Shown: positions 1 to 9,784, counted from the stretch's first letter. The stretch: DNA of 64,000 nt from Brooklawnia sp963780175 (GCA_963780175.1 CAWAAT010000001.1:868001-932000), one strand, 5' to 3'. Numbers and translations are program-made. The notes: generated from the letters alone by a model not told the origin.

Positions 1-704
1 CGATCGTCGCCGCGGGCCGAGCCGATGCCCATCAGCGCGGAACCGGCGTTGCTCATCACGGACTTGACGTCCGCGAAGTCCAGGTTGATCAGGCCCGGGG
101 TGGTGATCAGGTCGGTGATGCCCGACACACCCTGCATGAGCACCTGATCGGCCTGCTTGAACGCGTCCAGGATCGCCACGCGATGGTCGGTCATCTCGAG
201 CAGCTTGTCGTTGGGGATGACGATCAGGGTGTCGACCTCGTCGGCGAGGTTGGCGATGCCGTCCTCAGCCTGATTGGCTCGCCGGCGCCCTTCGAAGGAG
301 AACGGCCGGGTGACCACGCCGATGGTCAGGGCACCCAGTGACCGCGCGATCTTGGCCACTACAGGGGCACCGCCGGTACCCGTGCCGCCACCCTCGCCCG
401 CCGTGACGAAAACCATGTCGGCGCCCTTCAGGGCGTCCTCGATCTGGTCGGCGTGGTCCTCGGCTGCCTGGCGTCCCTTGTCCGGATCAGCGCCGGCTCC
501 CAGGCCCCGGGTCAACTCACGGCCGATGTCGAGCTTCACGTCGGCATCGCTCATCAACAACGCCTGGGCGTCCGTGTTGATCGCGATGAACTCGACGCCC
601 TTGAGGCCGGATTCGATCATGCGGTTGACTGCATTGACCCCGCCACCGCCGACACCAACGACCTTGATGACTGCCAAGTAGTTCTGCGATGCAGTGGCCA
701 CCAC
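1..704 (-). CDS. ftsZ: cell division GTPase FtsZ, N-terminal part (3' end outside window)
   Basis: FtsZ is the tubulin-like GTPase that forms the cytokinetic ring. The minus-strand frame gives the typical N-terminus (QNYLAVIKVVGVGGGG), the tubulin signature GGGTGTGG near residue 110, and the T7-loop (NLDFADV) that completes the GTPase site between subunits. The gene runs off the window just after this, so the C-terminal half and tail are not visible. No in-frame ATG is available; two adjacent GTG codons (704 and 701) are possible starts, with GGGGCAAA upstream as a weak ribosome site. It is the last visible dcw gene, 296 nt after ftsQ, a gap where actinobacteria often have separate ftsZ promoters. 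Identity is certain; the exact start is not. Confidence 0.97.
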   Translation of the reverse strand, partial: MVATASQNYLAVIKVVGVGGGGVNAVNRMIESGLKGVEFIAINTDAQALLMSDADVKLDIGRELTRGLGAGADPDKGRQAAEDHADQIEDALKGADMVFVTAGEGGGTGTGGAPVVAKIARSLGALTIGVVTRPFSFEGRRRANQAEDGIANLADEVDTLIVIPNDKLLEMTDHRVAILDAFKQADQVLMQGVSGITDLITTPGLINLDFADVKSVMSNAGSALMGIGSARGDD

Positions 705-1000
705 TTTGCCCCATTCTTTGCCGGTGATCCCACGACGGGAGCCACCGTTTCGTGTTTGTTCTCCGACTTTCCCGCGTACAGCTGCCAAGCTCGGCGGCAA
801 CGGCTGCCCCCATTGTGCCCTGCTGGTCAGCGACGAACCTGCCAACGACCCGCCTCTGCCCTGCCGAACCCCGATCGGGCGGGTCCTGAACGACCTGATC
901 AACCGTGTCACGCCGCACACAGGCTATGAGAGCTTCGGCGAGCGTGTCCAAGAAAGCCCGCAGCAGCCCACAGAGCCTCAAGTTGAGGTCGAGGGTCTCG
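705..1000. other. ftsQ-ftsZ intergenic region with palindrome
   Basis: A 296-nt gap without a credible gene. Right after the ftsQ stop lies a perfect 13-bp palindrome, CCTCAAGTTGAGG at 976-988, with an extra GAGGTCGAGGG alongside. A TTGGAC element on the minus strand lies about 19 nt before TAGCCT and is only a weak promoter candidate. Separate ftsZ promoters in this gap are known in other actinobacteria, so a regulatory role is plausible but not shown. Confidence 0.4.
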
Positions 1001-1747
1001 TCAGCGAACGGCCGGGTAGCTGGGCACCGACACGTCGTAGACGCTGCCCGGCATCCCGAGCAGGGTGCCCAGAAGTGCAGCCTTCTCGACGGATTGGCTG
1101 GCGTTGCCCCAGACGATCGTTCGCCCGTCGGTGAGCAGCACGACGATGTGGTCGACGCTCGGCGCCTCCAGGTGTTCGGTGATCTCAGCGACGCCTCTCG
1201 GCAGGGCCCGGACCACGGTTGCCACGTCGGCGAGCATCCGCGGCTCGTCAGTGCCCGTAACAGCCACCACGCCCGGGCTGCGATCGGGCACCATGTGGAA
1301 GATCCGGCCAGATTCGTCCACCCAGTGGTAGGTGCCAGCGTCCAGCCGCTGGAAGACCATCGAACGTTCGGAGAGCTGGATCGTCAGCCGGTGTGGCCAG
1401 TCGCGGCGAAGCGCCACGTCCGCGGTCGCAGGAAGGGCGAGCAGGCGTTCCCGGATCGCGCTTGTCGGAAGGCGCAGCATGGGCGTGCCCAACGGCACCT
1501 GGGCCGTTGCGATCACCTGGCTGGTGGCCATCAGGTCATTGCCCTCGACAACCACCTCACGGGTGTCCAGCACAGTTGAGAAACCAACCAGCCAGACCAC
1601 CCCAACCAGCAATGCCAGCACGCCCAGGGCCAGCGCCGAGCGACGGAACCGCGACCTGCGACGGGCGCGACGGCGCACGTCGAGCTTGGCCGACAGGTCG
1701 CTCCGCCCACCGGACGCCACGGTGCCCGGTTGCTCTGCGGATTTCAT
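1001..1747 (-). CDS. ftsQ: cell division protein FtsQ (DivIB)
   Basis: FtsQ is a single-pass membrane protein of the divisome that links FtsL/FtsB-type proteins to FtsW and FtsI. The 248-residue product has an Arg-rich cytoplasmic N-terminus (residues 25-38), one membrane helix (about 39-58, ALALGVLALLVGVVWLVGF), then a POTRA domain beginning with TREVVVEGN and the FtsQ domain containing VALRRDWPHRLTIQLSER. Length and layout fit the family. The ATG overlaps the murC stop by one base (TGATG), so the two are translationally coupled. The stop is followed by the palindromic ftsQ-ftsZ gap. Confidence 0.95.
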   Translation of the reverse strand: MKSAEQPGTVASGGRSDLSAKLDVRRRARRRSRFRRSALALGVLALLVGVVWLVGFSTVLDTREVVVEGNDLMATSQVIATAQVPLGTPMLRLPTSAIRERLLALPATADVALRRDWPHRLTIQLSERSMVFQRLDAGTYHWVDESGRIFHMVPDRSPGVVAVTGTDEPRMLADVATVVRALPRGVAEITEHLEAPSVDHIVVLLTDGRTIVWGNASQSVEKAALLGTLLGMPGSVYDVSVPSYPAVR

Positions 1748-3198
1748 CAGTGCGCGGCCCGTTCAGCGAGCATCCTGGCCAGCATGGGGCCCACCAGGGT
1801 GACGTCGCCGGCTCCCAACGTCATCACGAGGTCACCGGGGCGCACCTGGTTGGCCAGGAAGCCTGCCAGTTCACCCTTGTCTGCGACGTAGTGGACGGTG
1901 GTGCCCGCGGTGGCGTGCCGCTGGGCGGCGTCCGCGATCAGGGCCCCACTGACCCCGGGCTGGGGGTCCTCCCGAGCGCCGTACACGTCGGTGACCACGG
2001 CGACGTCCGCCAGGCACAACGCTTCACCGAACTCCTCCGCGAAATCCCGGGTCCGGCTGTACAGGTGCGGCTGGAAGCACGCCAGCAGACGCCCGCCGCC
2101 GCGCGCCCGCAGCGCTGCGCCCAGCGCGGCCCTCAGCTCGGTCGGGTGGTGGGCGTAGTCGTCGTAGATCCGCACCGCCTGATCGGAGGGGGCCCCCGCC
2201 GACAGCGGCACCTGGGCGATCAACTGAAAGCGGCGCAGGGTTCCAGTGAACGAGCTGGCCCCGGCTATCAGCCGGTCGGCGTCAAGGTTGAGCAGCCGGC
2301 CGGTGGCGAAGGCCGCAGCGGCGTTGGCCAAGTTGTAGCGTCCAGGCACCTGCAACCGGAAAGGATAGGACTGACCCTCGGCGTGCAGCGTCGCCGAGGC
2401 ACTCGTTCCCTCGAAGTCCGGGTCGGTGAGGCGGACGTCAGCGTCCGCAGCCTCGCCGTAACCGACCACCCGCGTTCCATTGGCACGCAGTTCCTCGGCC
2501 AGCGCTCGCGATCCGTGGTCATCAAGATTGATGACCACCGCCTCAACCAGGGGGGCGGTGGCGAAGGACCGAAAACCTTCGGCATAGGCCTGCGGGGTAA
2601 CCCAGTTGTCCAGGTGGTCGGGCTCGATGTTGGTGATGACCGCTATCTGGGTGGGGTACTGCAGGAAACTCCCGTCGGACTCGTCGGCCTCGACGATGAA
2701 CACGTCGCCGGCCCCCAGGTGTGAACTGGTGCCGGTGGCCGCCAGCGGTGACCCGATCACGAACGACGGGTCGGCGCCGGCCGCGGCCAGCATCACAGCA
2801 GTCATGCCGCTGGTCGTCGTCTTGCCGTGGGCGCCGGCGATGGAGATCCCTCGGTAGCCGATCATCAGGGACGCGAGCGCTGCACTGCGGTGCCAGATGC
2901 GCTTGCCCAGCTCGCGGGCCGCCACCAGTTCAGGATTGTCCTGACGGATCGCCGAGGAGATCACGACGGTGTCGATGCCGTCCAGGTGGGCGGGGTCGTG
3001 ACCGATCGCCGTGGCGACCCCCGACGCGGCCAGTTGGCGCAGCGTCGGAGAATCCGCCCGGTCGCAGCCGCTCACCGGAACACCCATCTGGCGGTACATG
3101 TCGGCGATTCCACTCATGCCGGCGCCACCGATGGCGATCAGGTGAACCGATCCCACCTGGTCGAATGGCACGACCTCGACAACTGCCTGCAGGCTCAT
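1747..3198 (-). CDS. murC: UDP-N-acetylmuramate--L-alanine ligase MurC
   Basis: MurC adds L-alanine to UDP-MurNAc, the first of the four cytoplasmic Mur ligase steps. The 483-residue protein has the N-terminal nucleotide-binding motif IGGAGMSGIADMY (about 23-35), the ATP loop GAHGKTTTSGM (about 118-128), the central Mur ligase motif VEADESDGSF, and the C-terminal motif YDDYAHHPTE. Length is normal. Its ATG overlaps the murG TGA by four bases and its stop overlaps ftsQ by one. All parts of the family are intact. Confidence 0.97.
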   Translation of the reverse strand: MSLQAVVEVVPFDQVGSVHLIAIGGAGMSGIADMYRQMGVPVSGCDRADSPTLRQLAASGVATAIGHDPAHLDGIDTVVISSAIRQDNPELVAARELGKRIWHRSAALASLMIGYRGISIAGAHGKTTTSGMTAVMLAAAGADPSFVIGSPLAATGTSSHLGAGDVFIVEADESDGSFLQYPTQIAVITNIEPDHLDNWVTPQAYAEGFRSFATAPLVEAVVINLDDHGSRALAEELRANGTRVVGYGEAADADVRLTDPDFEGTSASATLHAEGQSYPFRLQVPGRYNLANAAAAFATGRLLNLDADRLIAGASSFTGTLRRFQLIAQVPLSAGAPSDQAVRIYDDYAHHPTELRAALGAALRARGGGRLLACFQPHLYSRTRDFAEEFGEALCLADVAVVTDVYGAREDPQPGVSGALIADAAQRHATAGTTVHYVADKGELAGFLANQVRPGDLVMTLGAGDVTLVGPMLARMLAERAAH

Positions 3199-4322
3199 CT
3201 CGTCCCTCCCCTGCGTGCGCCCTGACTGGCCGTCTCGAGCACAATTCGGGCCACCCGATCGGCTGCCCCGGGTCGCATCAGGTGCTGTGCCGCGGCCGAC
3301 ATGGCCGCCAGTCTCTCAGGATCGCCTATCCGCGCGGTCACCTCGGTCACCAACCGAAAGCTGTCGAGCGCGGGATCCTCGATGACGACCGCCGCCCCCG
3401 CCTCGACCAACGGTTCGGCGTTGCGAGCCTGTTCACCATTGCCGATCGGCAGTGGCACCAGGATCGTGGGCAATCCGATCACCGCCGTCTCCACGACGGT
3501 GCCTGCCCCTGACCGTGCCACCATGAGGTCGGCAGCCGCGTACGCCTCAGCCATCTGGTCGACGTAGGCCACCGGACGATAACGGGCCCCCGTCCGCTGG
3601 TCGACCCGCTCGGTCAGCCCGTCGTGAAAATTCTTGTTGCCCCAGACGTGCAGCACCTGGATCCCGGCCGCCAGCAGACGATCCGCCGCGTCCATGGTGG
3701 CGTTGTTCAAGGTACGGGCCCCCTGCGAGCCCCCGCTGACCAACAGCACCGGCAGGTGGGGATCGAGCCCGAGTTTCTCGCGCTGGGCGCCCTGCCGACT
3801 CGTGCGTCCCTCGGCCGCCAACTCCGTGATCGCGCGACGCACCGGAAGACCCTCGAAGCGCGCACCGGGCAAGGGGGTACCGGGGAAGGACGTCAGCACG
3901 GCCGACGCGAATCGCGCGGCCACCTTGTTCGCCAGACCGGGGAGTGCGTTCTGCTCCTGAATCACCACCGGAACCCCCAGCAGGCGAGCGGCCAGGTACA
4001 CCGGCATCGCAACGTAGCCGCCGAAGCCGCACACCACGTCCGCGTGGCTGGCCCGAAGTATCGCTGCGGCCTTACGGACAGCACCGGCCAGCCGGGGGGC
4101 CACCATGGTCAGGTCGAGGCTGGGCTTGCGGGGCAGCGGGACGGCTGGCACCAGTTGCAGCTCGAGGCCCGCCTCGGGAATCACTCTGGTCTCCAGCCCG
4201 CGGGCCGTGCCCACGCAGGTAATGCGCACCGAGGGATCCAGGGCCTTCAGGGCCTCGGCGGTAGCGATCAACGGCGACGTGTGCCCGGCAGTGCCGCCAC
4301 CGGCCAGCACCACACTCACCAT
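3195..4322 (-). CDS. murG: UDP-GlcNAc:lipid I GlcNAc transferase MurG
   Basis: MurG is the GT28 transferase that converts lipid I to lipid II on the inner membrane face. The glycine-rich N-terminal loop (VVLAGGGTAGHTSP), VCGFGGYVAMP, the second G-loop VSGGSQGARTLN and the donor-site stretch ARSGAGTVVE are all present. I chose ATG 4322 because GGAGAACTC lies directly before it; an upstream ATG at 4337 gives five extra residues. The product is 375 residues, a typical length. A 123-nt gap separates it from ftsW, containing a 6-bp hairpin at 4418-4435. The stop overlaps murC (ATGA). Confidence 0.96.
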   Translation of the reverse strand: MVSVVLAGGGTAGHTSPLIATAEALKALDPSVRITCVGTARGLETRVIPEAGLELQLVPAVPLPRKPSLDLTMVAPRLAGAVRKAAAILRASHADVVCGFGGYVAMPVYLAARLLGVPVVIQEQNALPGLANKVAARFASAVLTSFPGTPLPGARFEGLPVRRAITELAAEGRTSRQGAQREKLGLDPHLPVLLVSGGSQGARTLNNATMDAADRLLAAGIQVLHVWGNKNFHDGLTERVDQRTGARYRPVAYVDQMAEAYAAADLMVARSGAGTVVETAVIGLPTILVPLPIGNGEQARNAEPLVEAGAAVVIEDPALDSFRLVTEVTARIGDPERLAAMSAAAQHLMRPGAADRVARIVLETASQGARRGGTR

Positions 4323-4445
4323 GAGTTCTCCGTTCATCTCATCAGCTGGGGTTGAGGGCCACGTGGGGGGTCGGTGGACGCCCAGCGTCCCCAGTCTGCC
4401 ACCGATACCCGCGATTGCCCGGTACCAACACCGGGCGGAGCAGTA

Positions 4446-5744
4446 TCAGCCGCCCGAGCGGCGGGGGGCGTCAATGACGCTGGTGAGCCGCGGCTGGCGC
4501 GACCCCGGCCCGGTGGCAAGCAGCCGCGCGGCGGATGGCTCCTGACGGGCCGCGCTCAGCAGCACGCCCACAGCGATGAGATTGGCCAGCAGAGCCGATC
4601 CGCCCTGGCTGAGGAAGGGCAACGGGACGCCGACCACCGGCAGCATCCGCATCACCACCGAGATGTTGATCATGGCCTGCAGGATCAGCCAGGCGGTCAT
4701 GCCTGCGGCAGCGAAACTGAGGAACCTGTTCGTGGAACGCGCCGCGATCCGCAGTCCCGCGAAGCCCAGCACGAAGAAGAGCACCAGGACGAACAGCGTC
4801 CCGAACAGTCCCATCTCTTCGCCGAGCACGGCGAACACGTAATCGGTCTGGGCGCCGTTGTACAACCCGCCCCACTTCTGCCGCGAGGCACCCAGTCCCT
4901 GCCCCCACCAACCCCCGGAGGCGAGCGCGTAAATCGCGTTCATCGGCTGGTCGGACGTGGCTGCCGAAGGGTCCAGGAAGCTGAAGATGCGGTTCATCCG
5001 TTCAGGATCGGTGACGACCAGGGCGCCGATGACCAGTGACCCGAGCACCGACAGCCCCGCCATGATGCGAATCGGAGCACCAACGAACCAGAGCATGGCG
5101 AACATGATCAAAGCGATGATCAGGGCTGTGCCCACATCGTGCTGGAGCAGCACCAGGCCCTCGACCACCCCGAAGCCCACCAGGAAGGGGAAGAGCAACC
5201 GCTTCGGGTCTCCAAGGGTCTTGGTGCGGTTGGCGAGCACCGCCGCCGACCACAGCACCAGGGACGCCTTGGCAAACTCGGAAGGCTGCACGGTGCCCAG
5301 CATTCCGACGTTCAGCCAGGCCCGGTTTCCGAACGATTCGACGCCGAGGGTGGTGAAGACCAATGCCAGTAGGACGATGCTGCCGATGAGCCCCACCCAG
5401 CCGAGCACGGCCAGGACCGAGTGGTGGCGGCGCGAGAGCCACCAGGCCACCGGCACTCCGACCACCAGGAAGGCGATCTGGCGAACAAGGTAGTAGTAGG
5501 CGTCGCCGTCGTTGTTCACCGACGACCACACCGACGACGCGGACAGGACCATCAGCACGCCCAGACCGACCAGCAGGGTTGCCGAGGCCAAAACGAGGTA
5601 GTAGTCGGAAAGTGGATGAGCCAGCAGCCTGGCCAGTCCACCGTTCCCGCGGGTGCCGAGCCTGGCCAACCCGCCTTCCAGCAGCCTGGGACGACGACGC
5701 CCGGACGAGTCGGCCGAACGTCGGGAGTCGAGGACCGCGCTCAC
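4446..5744 (-). CDS. ftsW: septal peptidoglycan glycosyltransferase FtsW
   Basis: FtsW is the SEDS-family lipid II polymerase of the septum and works with FtsI. The 432-residue protein has about ten membrane helices and the SEDS hallmarks: FGNRAWLNVG, FAKASLVLW, LLQHDVGTALII and the C-terminal PLPFLSQGGSALLANL. The GTG at 5744 overlaps the murD TGA (GTGA) and has GAGGAGG seven bases upstream, which decides the start over a longer open frame beginning at 5837. In-cluster position between murD and murG is the classical order. Confidence 0.96.
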   Translation of the reverse strand: MSAVLDSRRSADSSGRRRPRLLEGGLARLGTRGNGGLARLLAHPLSDYYLVLASATLLVGLGVLMVLSASSVWSSVNNDGDAYYYLVRQIAFLVVGVPVAWWLSRRHHSVLAVLGWVGLIGSIVLLALVFTTLGVESFGNRAWLNVGMLGTVQPSEFAKASLVLWSAAVLANRTKTLGDPKRLLFPFLVGFGVVEGLVLLQHDVGTALIIALIMFAMLWFVGAPIRIMAGLSVLGSLVIGALVVTDPERMNRIFSFLDPSAATSDQPMNAIYALASGGWWGQGLGASRQKWGGLYNGAQTDYVFAVLGEEMGLFGTLFVLVLFFVLGFAGLRIAARSTNRFLSFAAAGMTAWLILQAMINISVVMRMLPVVGVPLPFLSQGGSALLANLIAVGVLLSAARQEPSAARLLATGPGSRQPRLTSVIDAPRRSGG

Positions 5745-7222
5745 CTGCGACCCTCCTCGCCCACCAGGCCGCGAACAGCCGCGGCGAAGTCGTCGCCTCG
5801 CGCGTCGTAACCGCTCCAGATGTCCTTGCTCGCGCAACCGGGGGCCAGCAGGACGGTGTCACCCGAACGGGCGAGGCCGGCCGCTGCCTGTACTGCTTCG
5901 ACCATGGCTCCAGTGTCCGGCCGATCGATCATCACCACGGGCACATCGGGGGCGTGTCGGGCCAAGGCCTCGGCAATCACCTGTCGGTCGACACCCAGCA
6001 GGACTGCGGCCCGCAGCTTGTCGGAGTGGGCGGCGACGAGGTCGTCGAAGGTCGTGCCCTTGGCCTGTCCGCCGGCGATCCAGACGATCGACGTGAACCC
6101 TCGCATGGACGAGTTGGCGGCGTGCGGGTTGGTGGCCTTGGAGTCATCCACCCAGGTGACACCCCCACGGGTCGTCACGGTGGCGATGCGGTGGCCACCC
6201 AGATGCAGGGTGCGCAGCCCTTCGGCGACCGCGGTGGGCCCGACTCCGAAACTTCGCGCCAGCGCAGCGGCTGCCAGGGCATTCTCCACGTTGTGCGGCG
6301 CCTGCGGCTGGACATCGGACAGATTGGCCAGCGGCAGGGCCGAGTCGCGTCTCTGCGGGATGAACGCCCGGTCGACCAGCAGGTCGTCCACGACCCCGAG
6401 CATGCTGACCGACGGCACGTCCAGGGTGAATCCGATCGCCCGGGCTCCCTCGCGGACCTCGGCCTGCTCGACCATCTGCTCGGTGACCGGTTCCCCGACG
6501 TTGTAGACGCAGGAGTGCCGCACGTTATGGTAAATGCGCGCCTTGTCAGCTCGGTAACCGTCCATCGCCGACGCCTGGCCCAGCCAGGGCGTGTACCACT
6601 CGAGGTGATCGGGGTGCAGGTTGAGCACGGCCGCGGAGTGCAACTCCAGAGACGGCGCCCAGTGCAGTTGGAAGCTGGACAGTTCGACCGCGAAGACGTC
6701 GTAGGCGACCTCGTCGTTGATCGCCTCGATGATCGGACGCCCGATGTTGCCAACTGCGGCCGACCGCAGCCCGGCGGCGCGCAGCATGGAGTCAAGCATC
6801 TGGGTGGTGGTTGTCTTGCCGTTGGTCCCGGTGACGCCGAGCCAGGGGACGATCCGGTCGGGGTGCATCAGCCGCCAGGCCAGTTCAACGTCACCCCAGA
6901 TGGGCACTCCGCGCGCCGTCGACTGGGCGAGCAAGGGATAGTCAGGCCGCCATCCGGGTGAGGTGATCACCAGGTCGACCCCGTCTGGCAGCACGGCGCT
7001 GGCCCCGCTGCCGAGGCGCACAGTGGCGTCCAGGTACTCGAGCACAGCCGCTTTGTCGCGGTTGTCGTCATGGTCGGCGTCGTCCAGGACGATGACGGTG
7101 GCGCCGAGCTCGATCAGGGCGTCCGCCGCAGCGAAACCGGACACGCCCAGCCCCGCCACCACCACGGTGGCCTGCTGCCAGTCGGAGAGTCGGTCGGCGG
7201 TGGCCAGCCAGTGCGCGGTCAT
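5741..7222 (-). CDS. murD: UDP-MurNAc-L-alanine--D-glutamate ligase MurD
   Basis: MurD adds D-glutamate to UDP-MurNAc-L-Ala in the cytoplasm. The 493-residue product shows an N-terminal Rossmann stretch (VVVAGLGVSGFAAADAL), the ATP-binding loop GVTGTNGKTTTTQM, the ligase motif HPDHLEWY and the C-terminal VTWVDDSKATNPHAA and LLAPGCASKD. The ATG is preceded by AGGAGG eight bases upstream, in a 46-nt gap after mraY. Length is slightly above the E. coli enzyme. Its stop overlaps the ftsW start. Confidence 0.97.
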   Translation of the reverse strand: MTAHWLATADRLSDWQQATVVVAGLGVSGFAAADALIELGATVIVLDDADHDDNRDKAAVLEYLDATVRLGSGASAVLPDGVDLVITSPGWRPDYPLLAQSTARGVPIWGDVELAWRLMHPDRIVPWLGVTGTNGKTTTTQMLDSMLRAAGLRSAAVGNIGRPIIEAINDEVAYDVFAVELSSFQLHWAPSLELHSAAVLNLHPDHLEWYTPWLGQASAMDGYRADKARIYHNVRHSCVYNVGEPVTEQMVEQAEVREGARAIGFTLDVPSVSMLGVVDDLLVDRAFIPQRRDSALPLANLSDVQPQAPHNVENALAAAALARSFGVGPTAVAEGLRTLHLGGHRIATVTTRGGVTWVDDSKATNPHAANSSMRGFTSIVWIAGGQAKGTTFDDLVAAHSDKLRAAVLLGVDRQVIAEALARHAPDVPVVMIDRPDTGAMVEAVQAAAGLARSGDTVLLAPGCASKDIWSGYDARGDDFAAAVRGLVGEEGRR

Positions 7223-7268
7223 GGCGTCCTCCTGGAGAGGTAGGAGTCGGAAAAAGAGAGAAGGACAG

Positions 7269-8339
7269 CTACTGGCCGAGCACCCACTGGGCGTAGAACA
7301 GCGACAATCCGGACACGACGCTGGTGCCGCAGATGATCCAGAACCGGATCACCACCGTCACCTCGTCCCAACCAAGCAGTTCGAAGTGGTGGTGCAGCGG
7401 CGCCATCTTGAAGACGCGCTTGCCCCTGGAGAGCCGGAAGTAGGCGACCTGAATGGCCACCGATGCGGTCTCGACGACGAACAGCAGGCCCAGGATGACG
7501 AGCAGGATCTCGGTGCGAGTCAGTATCGCAAGGCCACCGACTGCCCCACCGAGCGCCAGGGAGCCGGTGTCACCCATGAAGATCTTGGCCGGTTTGGCGT
7601 TCCACCACAGGAAGCCGAAACATGCCGCGGCCAGCCCGGCCGAGATTACGGCGAGGTCCCAGGGGTCACGCACCGGATAACACATCGGCCCCGCGGTCGA
7701 ACCCGGCCGGCACCACTGGTTGCGCTGCCATATCGAGATCAGAGTGTAGGCGCCGAACACCATTGTGAGCGCTCCCGTGGCCAACCCGTCCACCCCGTCG
7801 GTCAGGTTGACTGCGTTCGAGGACGCGATGATCAGCAGTGCCATCCAGACAACAGCGGCCACCAGCGGCAGGCGGAGCCAGTCGATGTCACGCGTGAGAG
7901 AGATCGCCTGACTGGCCGGGGTCTCGCCGTAGGCGTCGGGGAAGCTCAGGGCGGCGACGCCGAACCCGAGCCCGATGAGCAGTTGACCCACGAGTTTGCC
8001 CCGGCTGGTGAGACCGAGCGATCGCTTGTTGCTGATCTTCGTCCAGTCGTCGACGAAACCCAGCAGTCCGCAGGCCAGCAGCAGGGCGAGCAGCAGGATC
8101 CCCGAGTAGGACGGCGGTTCCCACAGGATCAGGTGGGCAATGGTGTAGGAGAGCACGCTGGCCGCGATGATCACGGCACCACCCATCGTGGGGGTGCCGC
8201 GCTTGACGCCGTGGCTCTTGGGACCGTCATCACGGACGAACTGGCCGTACCCGCGGCGAACAAGGAATCCGATGAAGATTCGGGTGCCCACCAGTGTCCC
8301 GAGCAGGGAGAGCACACCAGCAGCGATGATCAGCTTCAC
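7269..8339 (-). CDS. mraY: phospho-MurNAc-pentapeptide transferase MraY
   Basis: MraY transfers phospho-MurNAc-pentapeptide to undecaprenyl phosphate to make lipid I. The 356-residue polytopic protein carries the family motifs GPKSHGVKRGTPTMGG, GFVDDWTKI, ASSNAVNLTDGVDGLATG, FMGDTGSLALGG and the cytoplasmic histidine loop MAPLHHHFELLGW. About ten membrane helices are evident. It starts with GTG overlapping the murF stop (GTGA). All catalytic aspartates and the HHH loop are intact. Confidence 0.97.
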   Translation of the reverse strand: MKLIIAAGVLSLLGTLVGTRIFIGFLVRRGYGQFVRDDGPKSHGVKRGTPTMGGAVIIAASVLSYTIAHLILWEPPSYSGILLLALLLACGLLGFVDDWTKISNKRSLGLTSRGKLVGQLLIGLGFGVAALSFPDAYGETPASQAISLTRDIDWLRLPLVAAVVWMALLIIASSNAVNLTDGVDGLATGALTMVFGAYTLISIWQRNQWCRPGSTAGPMCYPVRDPWDLAVISAGLAAACFGFLWWNAKPAKIFMGDTGSLALGGAVGGLAILTRTEILLVILGLLFVVETASVAIQVAYFRLSRGKRVFKMAPLHHHFELLGWDEVTVVIRFWIICGTSVVSGLSLFYAQWVLGQ

Positions 8340-9784
8340 TGTTCCACCTCCCCGTCGACCAACTGGTCGGACACCAGTTCAAGTCGCAAGCCGCGGCTCG
8401 CCTTGATGAGCACGACGTCCCCGCGCCGCAACTCTAGTGACTGCGCCGCGGACTCGATGGGCGCCACCATTCCACAGCCGCCGGCCTGGCTGGCACCGAC
8501 CGCGAGCTCACCTGCGTACTCACCGACTGCGATCACCTCGTCAATGCCCAGCTCTGCGGCCAGGGCACCGAGTTCTCGGTGCAGCCCAGGCGCAGTGTCA
8601 CCAAGTTCGAGCATGTCGCCGAGCACAGCGATGGCGCGAGCTCCGGGGAACACCACCCTGCGGCGGTCCGCGATGGCTGCCAGGGTGCGCAGCGCAGCCG
8701 CCATCGAGTCGGGGTTGGCGTTGTAGGCGTCGTTGATGACTGCCGCACCGCTCGCCAGCTCGTGCAGTTCCATCCGCCAGGGTGAGAGCGGCACAGCCCG
8801 GTTGAGCGCGTCGGCCACCGTCTCCAGCGGGACGCCCAGAGCCAGGGCGGCCGTGGCCGCGGCCGTGGCGTCCACCACCTGGTGGCGGCCCAGCACGCGC
8901 AGCTGGACCCGGCTGGACTCGGTGCGGCCGGTGGGGTCGGTGACGCTCAGCGTGAACCCGAACCGGTCGAGGTCATCGGCGACCAGATCGTGCGACCGCA
9001 CCACCAGATCGGCCTGGGGTTGACGAGACGTGCCGACGGTGAATCTGGCGATGTGGGCGGAGGTGCGAGCGGCCATCGCGTCCACCAGGGGGTCGTCCGC
9101 GTTCAGCACCGCCCAGCCATCGTTAGTGAGGCTCTCGACGATCTCGCCCTTGGCCTGCGCGATGGCCTGCTGGCTGCCGAACTCACCGAGGTGCGCGGTG
9201 CCGACGTTGAGGACGATCGAGGCGCTGGGTTTCACGACGGAGCAGAGGTGCGCGACATCACCCAGCGCGCGGGCACCCATCTCGCTTACCAGGAACTCGG
9301 TTGTGTCGTCGATCTTGCAGACCGTCAGCGGTGTGCCGATCTCGTTGTTGAACGAGCCGACCGGGCTGACTGTTTCCCCGGCTGCGGCAAGCACCTGGGC
9401 CAGCAGGTCCTTGGTGCTGGTCTTGCCTGCACTACCGGTGATCGCCACGGTCAGCATTCCGCGCCGACGGGCCTCGGCGTGCAGGCTGCGGGCCAGTGCA
9501 GTCAGGCCCCGCTGGGCATCCGTCGTCACCAGCTGGACGATTGGAGTGGCGACCTGGCGACTGGTGAGCGCGGCCGCCGCGCCCGCCTCGGCAGCAGCTG
9601 CGACGAAGTCGTGGCCGTCCACCTTAACTCCCGGTAGTGCCACAAACAGCGCGCCGGGGCCACCAGCTCGGCTGTCGATCACCACCGCCGGACCGATCAG
9701 GACGTCTGAGGCCCCGACAAGCTCGCAGGGTTCGCCCCCCGAGCTGATCAGCTCGGCCACTTCGGCCGCCGTTCGAATCCTCAT
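8336..9784 (-). CDS. murF: UDP-MurNAc-tripeptide--D-Ala-D-Ala ligase MurF
   Basis: MurF completes the UDP-MurNAc-pentapeptide by adding D-Ala-D-Ala. Motifs: ATP loop AITGSAGKTSTKDLL, GARALGDVAHLC, the Mur motif NVGTAHLGEFG and the C-terminal VINDAYNANPDSM. ATG 9784 overlaps the murE stop (ATGA) and has GGAGGG a few bases upstream, so I prefer it to the 12-codon longer frame. That gives 482 residues, close to the family norm. It is coupled to murE before it and mraY after it. Confidence 0.96.
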   Translation of the reverse strand: MRIRTAAEVAELISSGGEPCELVGASDVLIGPAVVIDSRAGGPGALFVALPGVKVDGHDFVAAAAEAGAAAALTSRQVATPIVQLVTTDAQRGLTALARSLHAEARRRGMLTVAITGSAGKTSTKDLLAQVLAAAGETVSPVGSFNNEIGTPLTVCKIDDTTEFLVSEMGARALGDVAHLCSVVKPSASIVLNVGTAHLGEFGSQQAIAQAKGEIVESLTNDGWAVLNADDPLVDAMAARTSAHIARFTVGTSRQPQADLVVRSHDLVADDLDRFGFTLSVTDPTGRTESSRVQLRVLGRHQVVDATAAATAALALGVPLETVADALNRAVPLSPWRMELHELASGAAVINDAYNANPDSMAAALRTLAAIADRRRVVFPGARAIAVLGDMLELGDTAPGLHRELGALAAELGIDEVIAVGEYAGELAVGASQAGGCGMVAPIESAAQSLELRRGDVVLIKASRGLRLELVSDQLVDGEVEQ

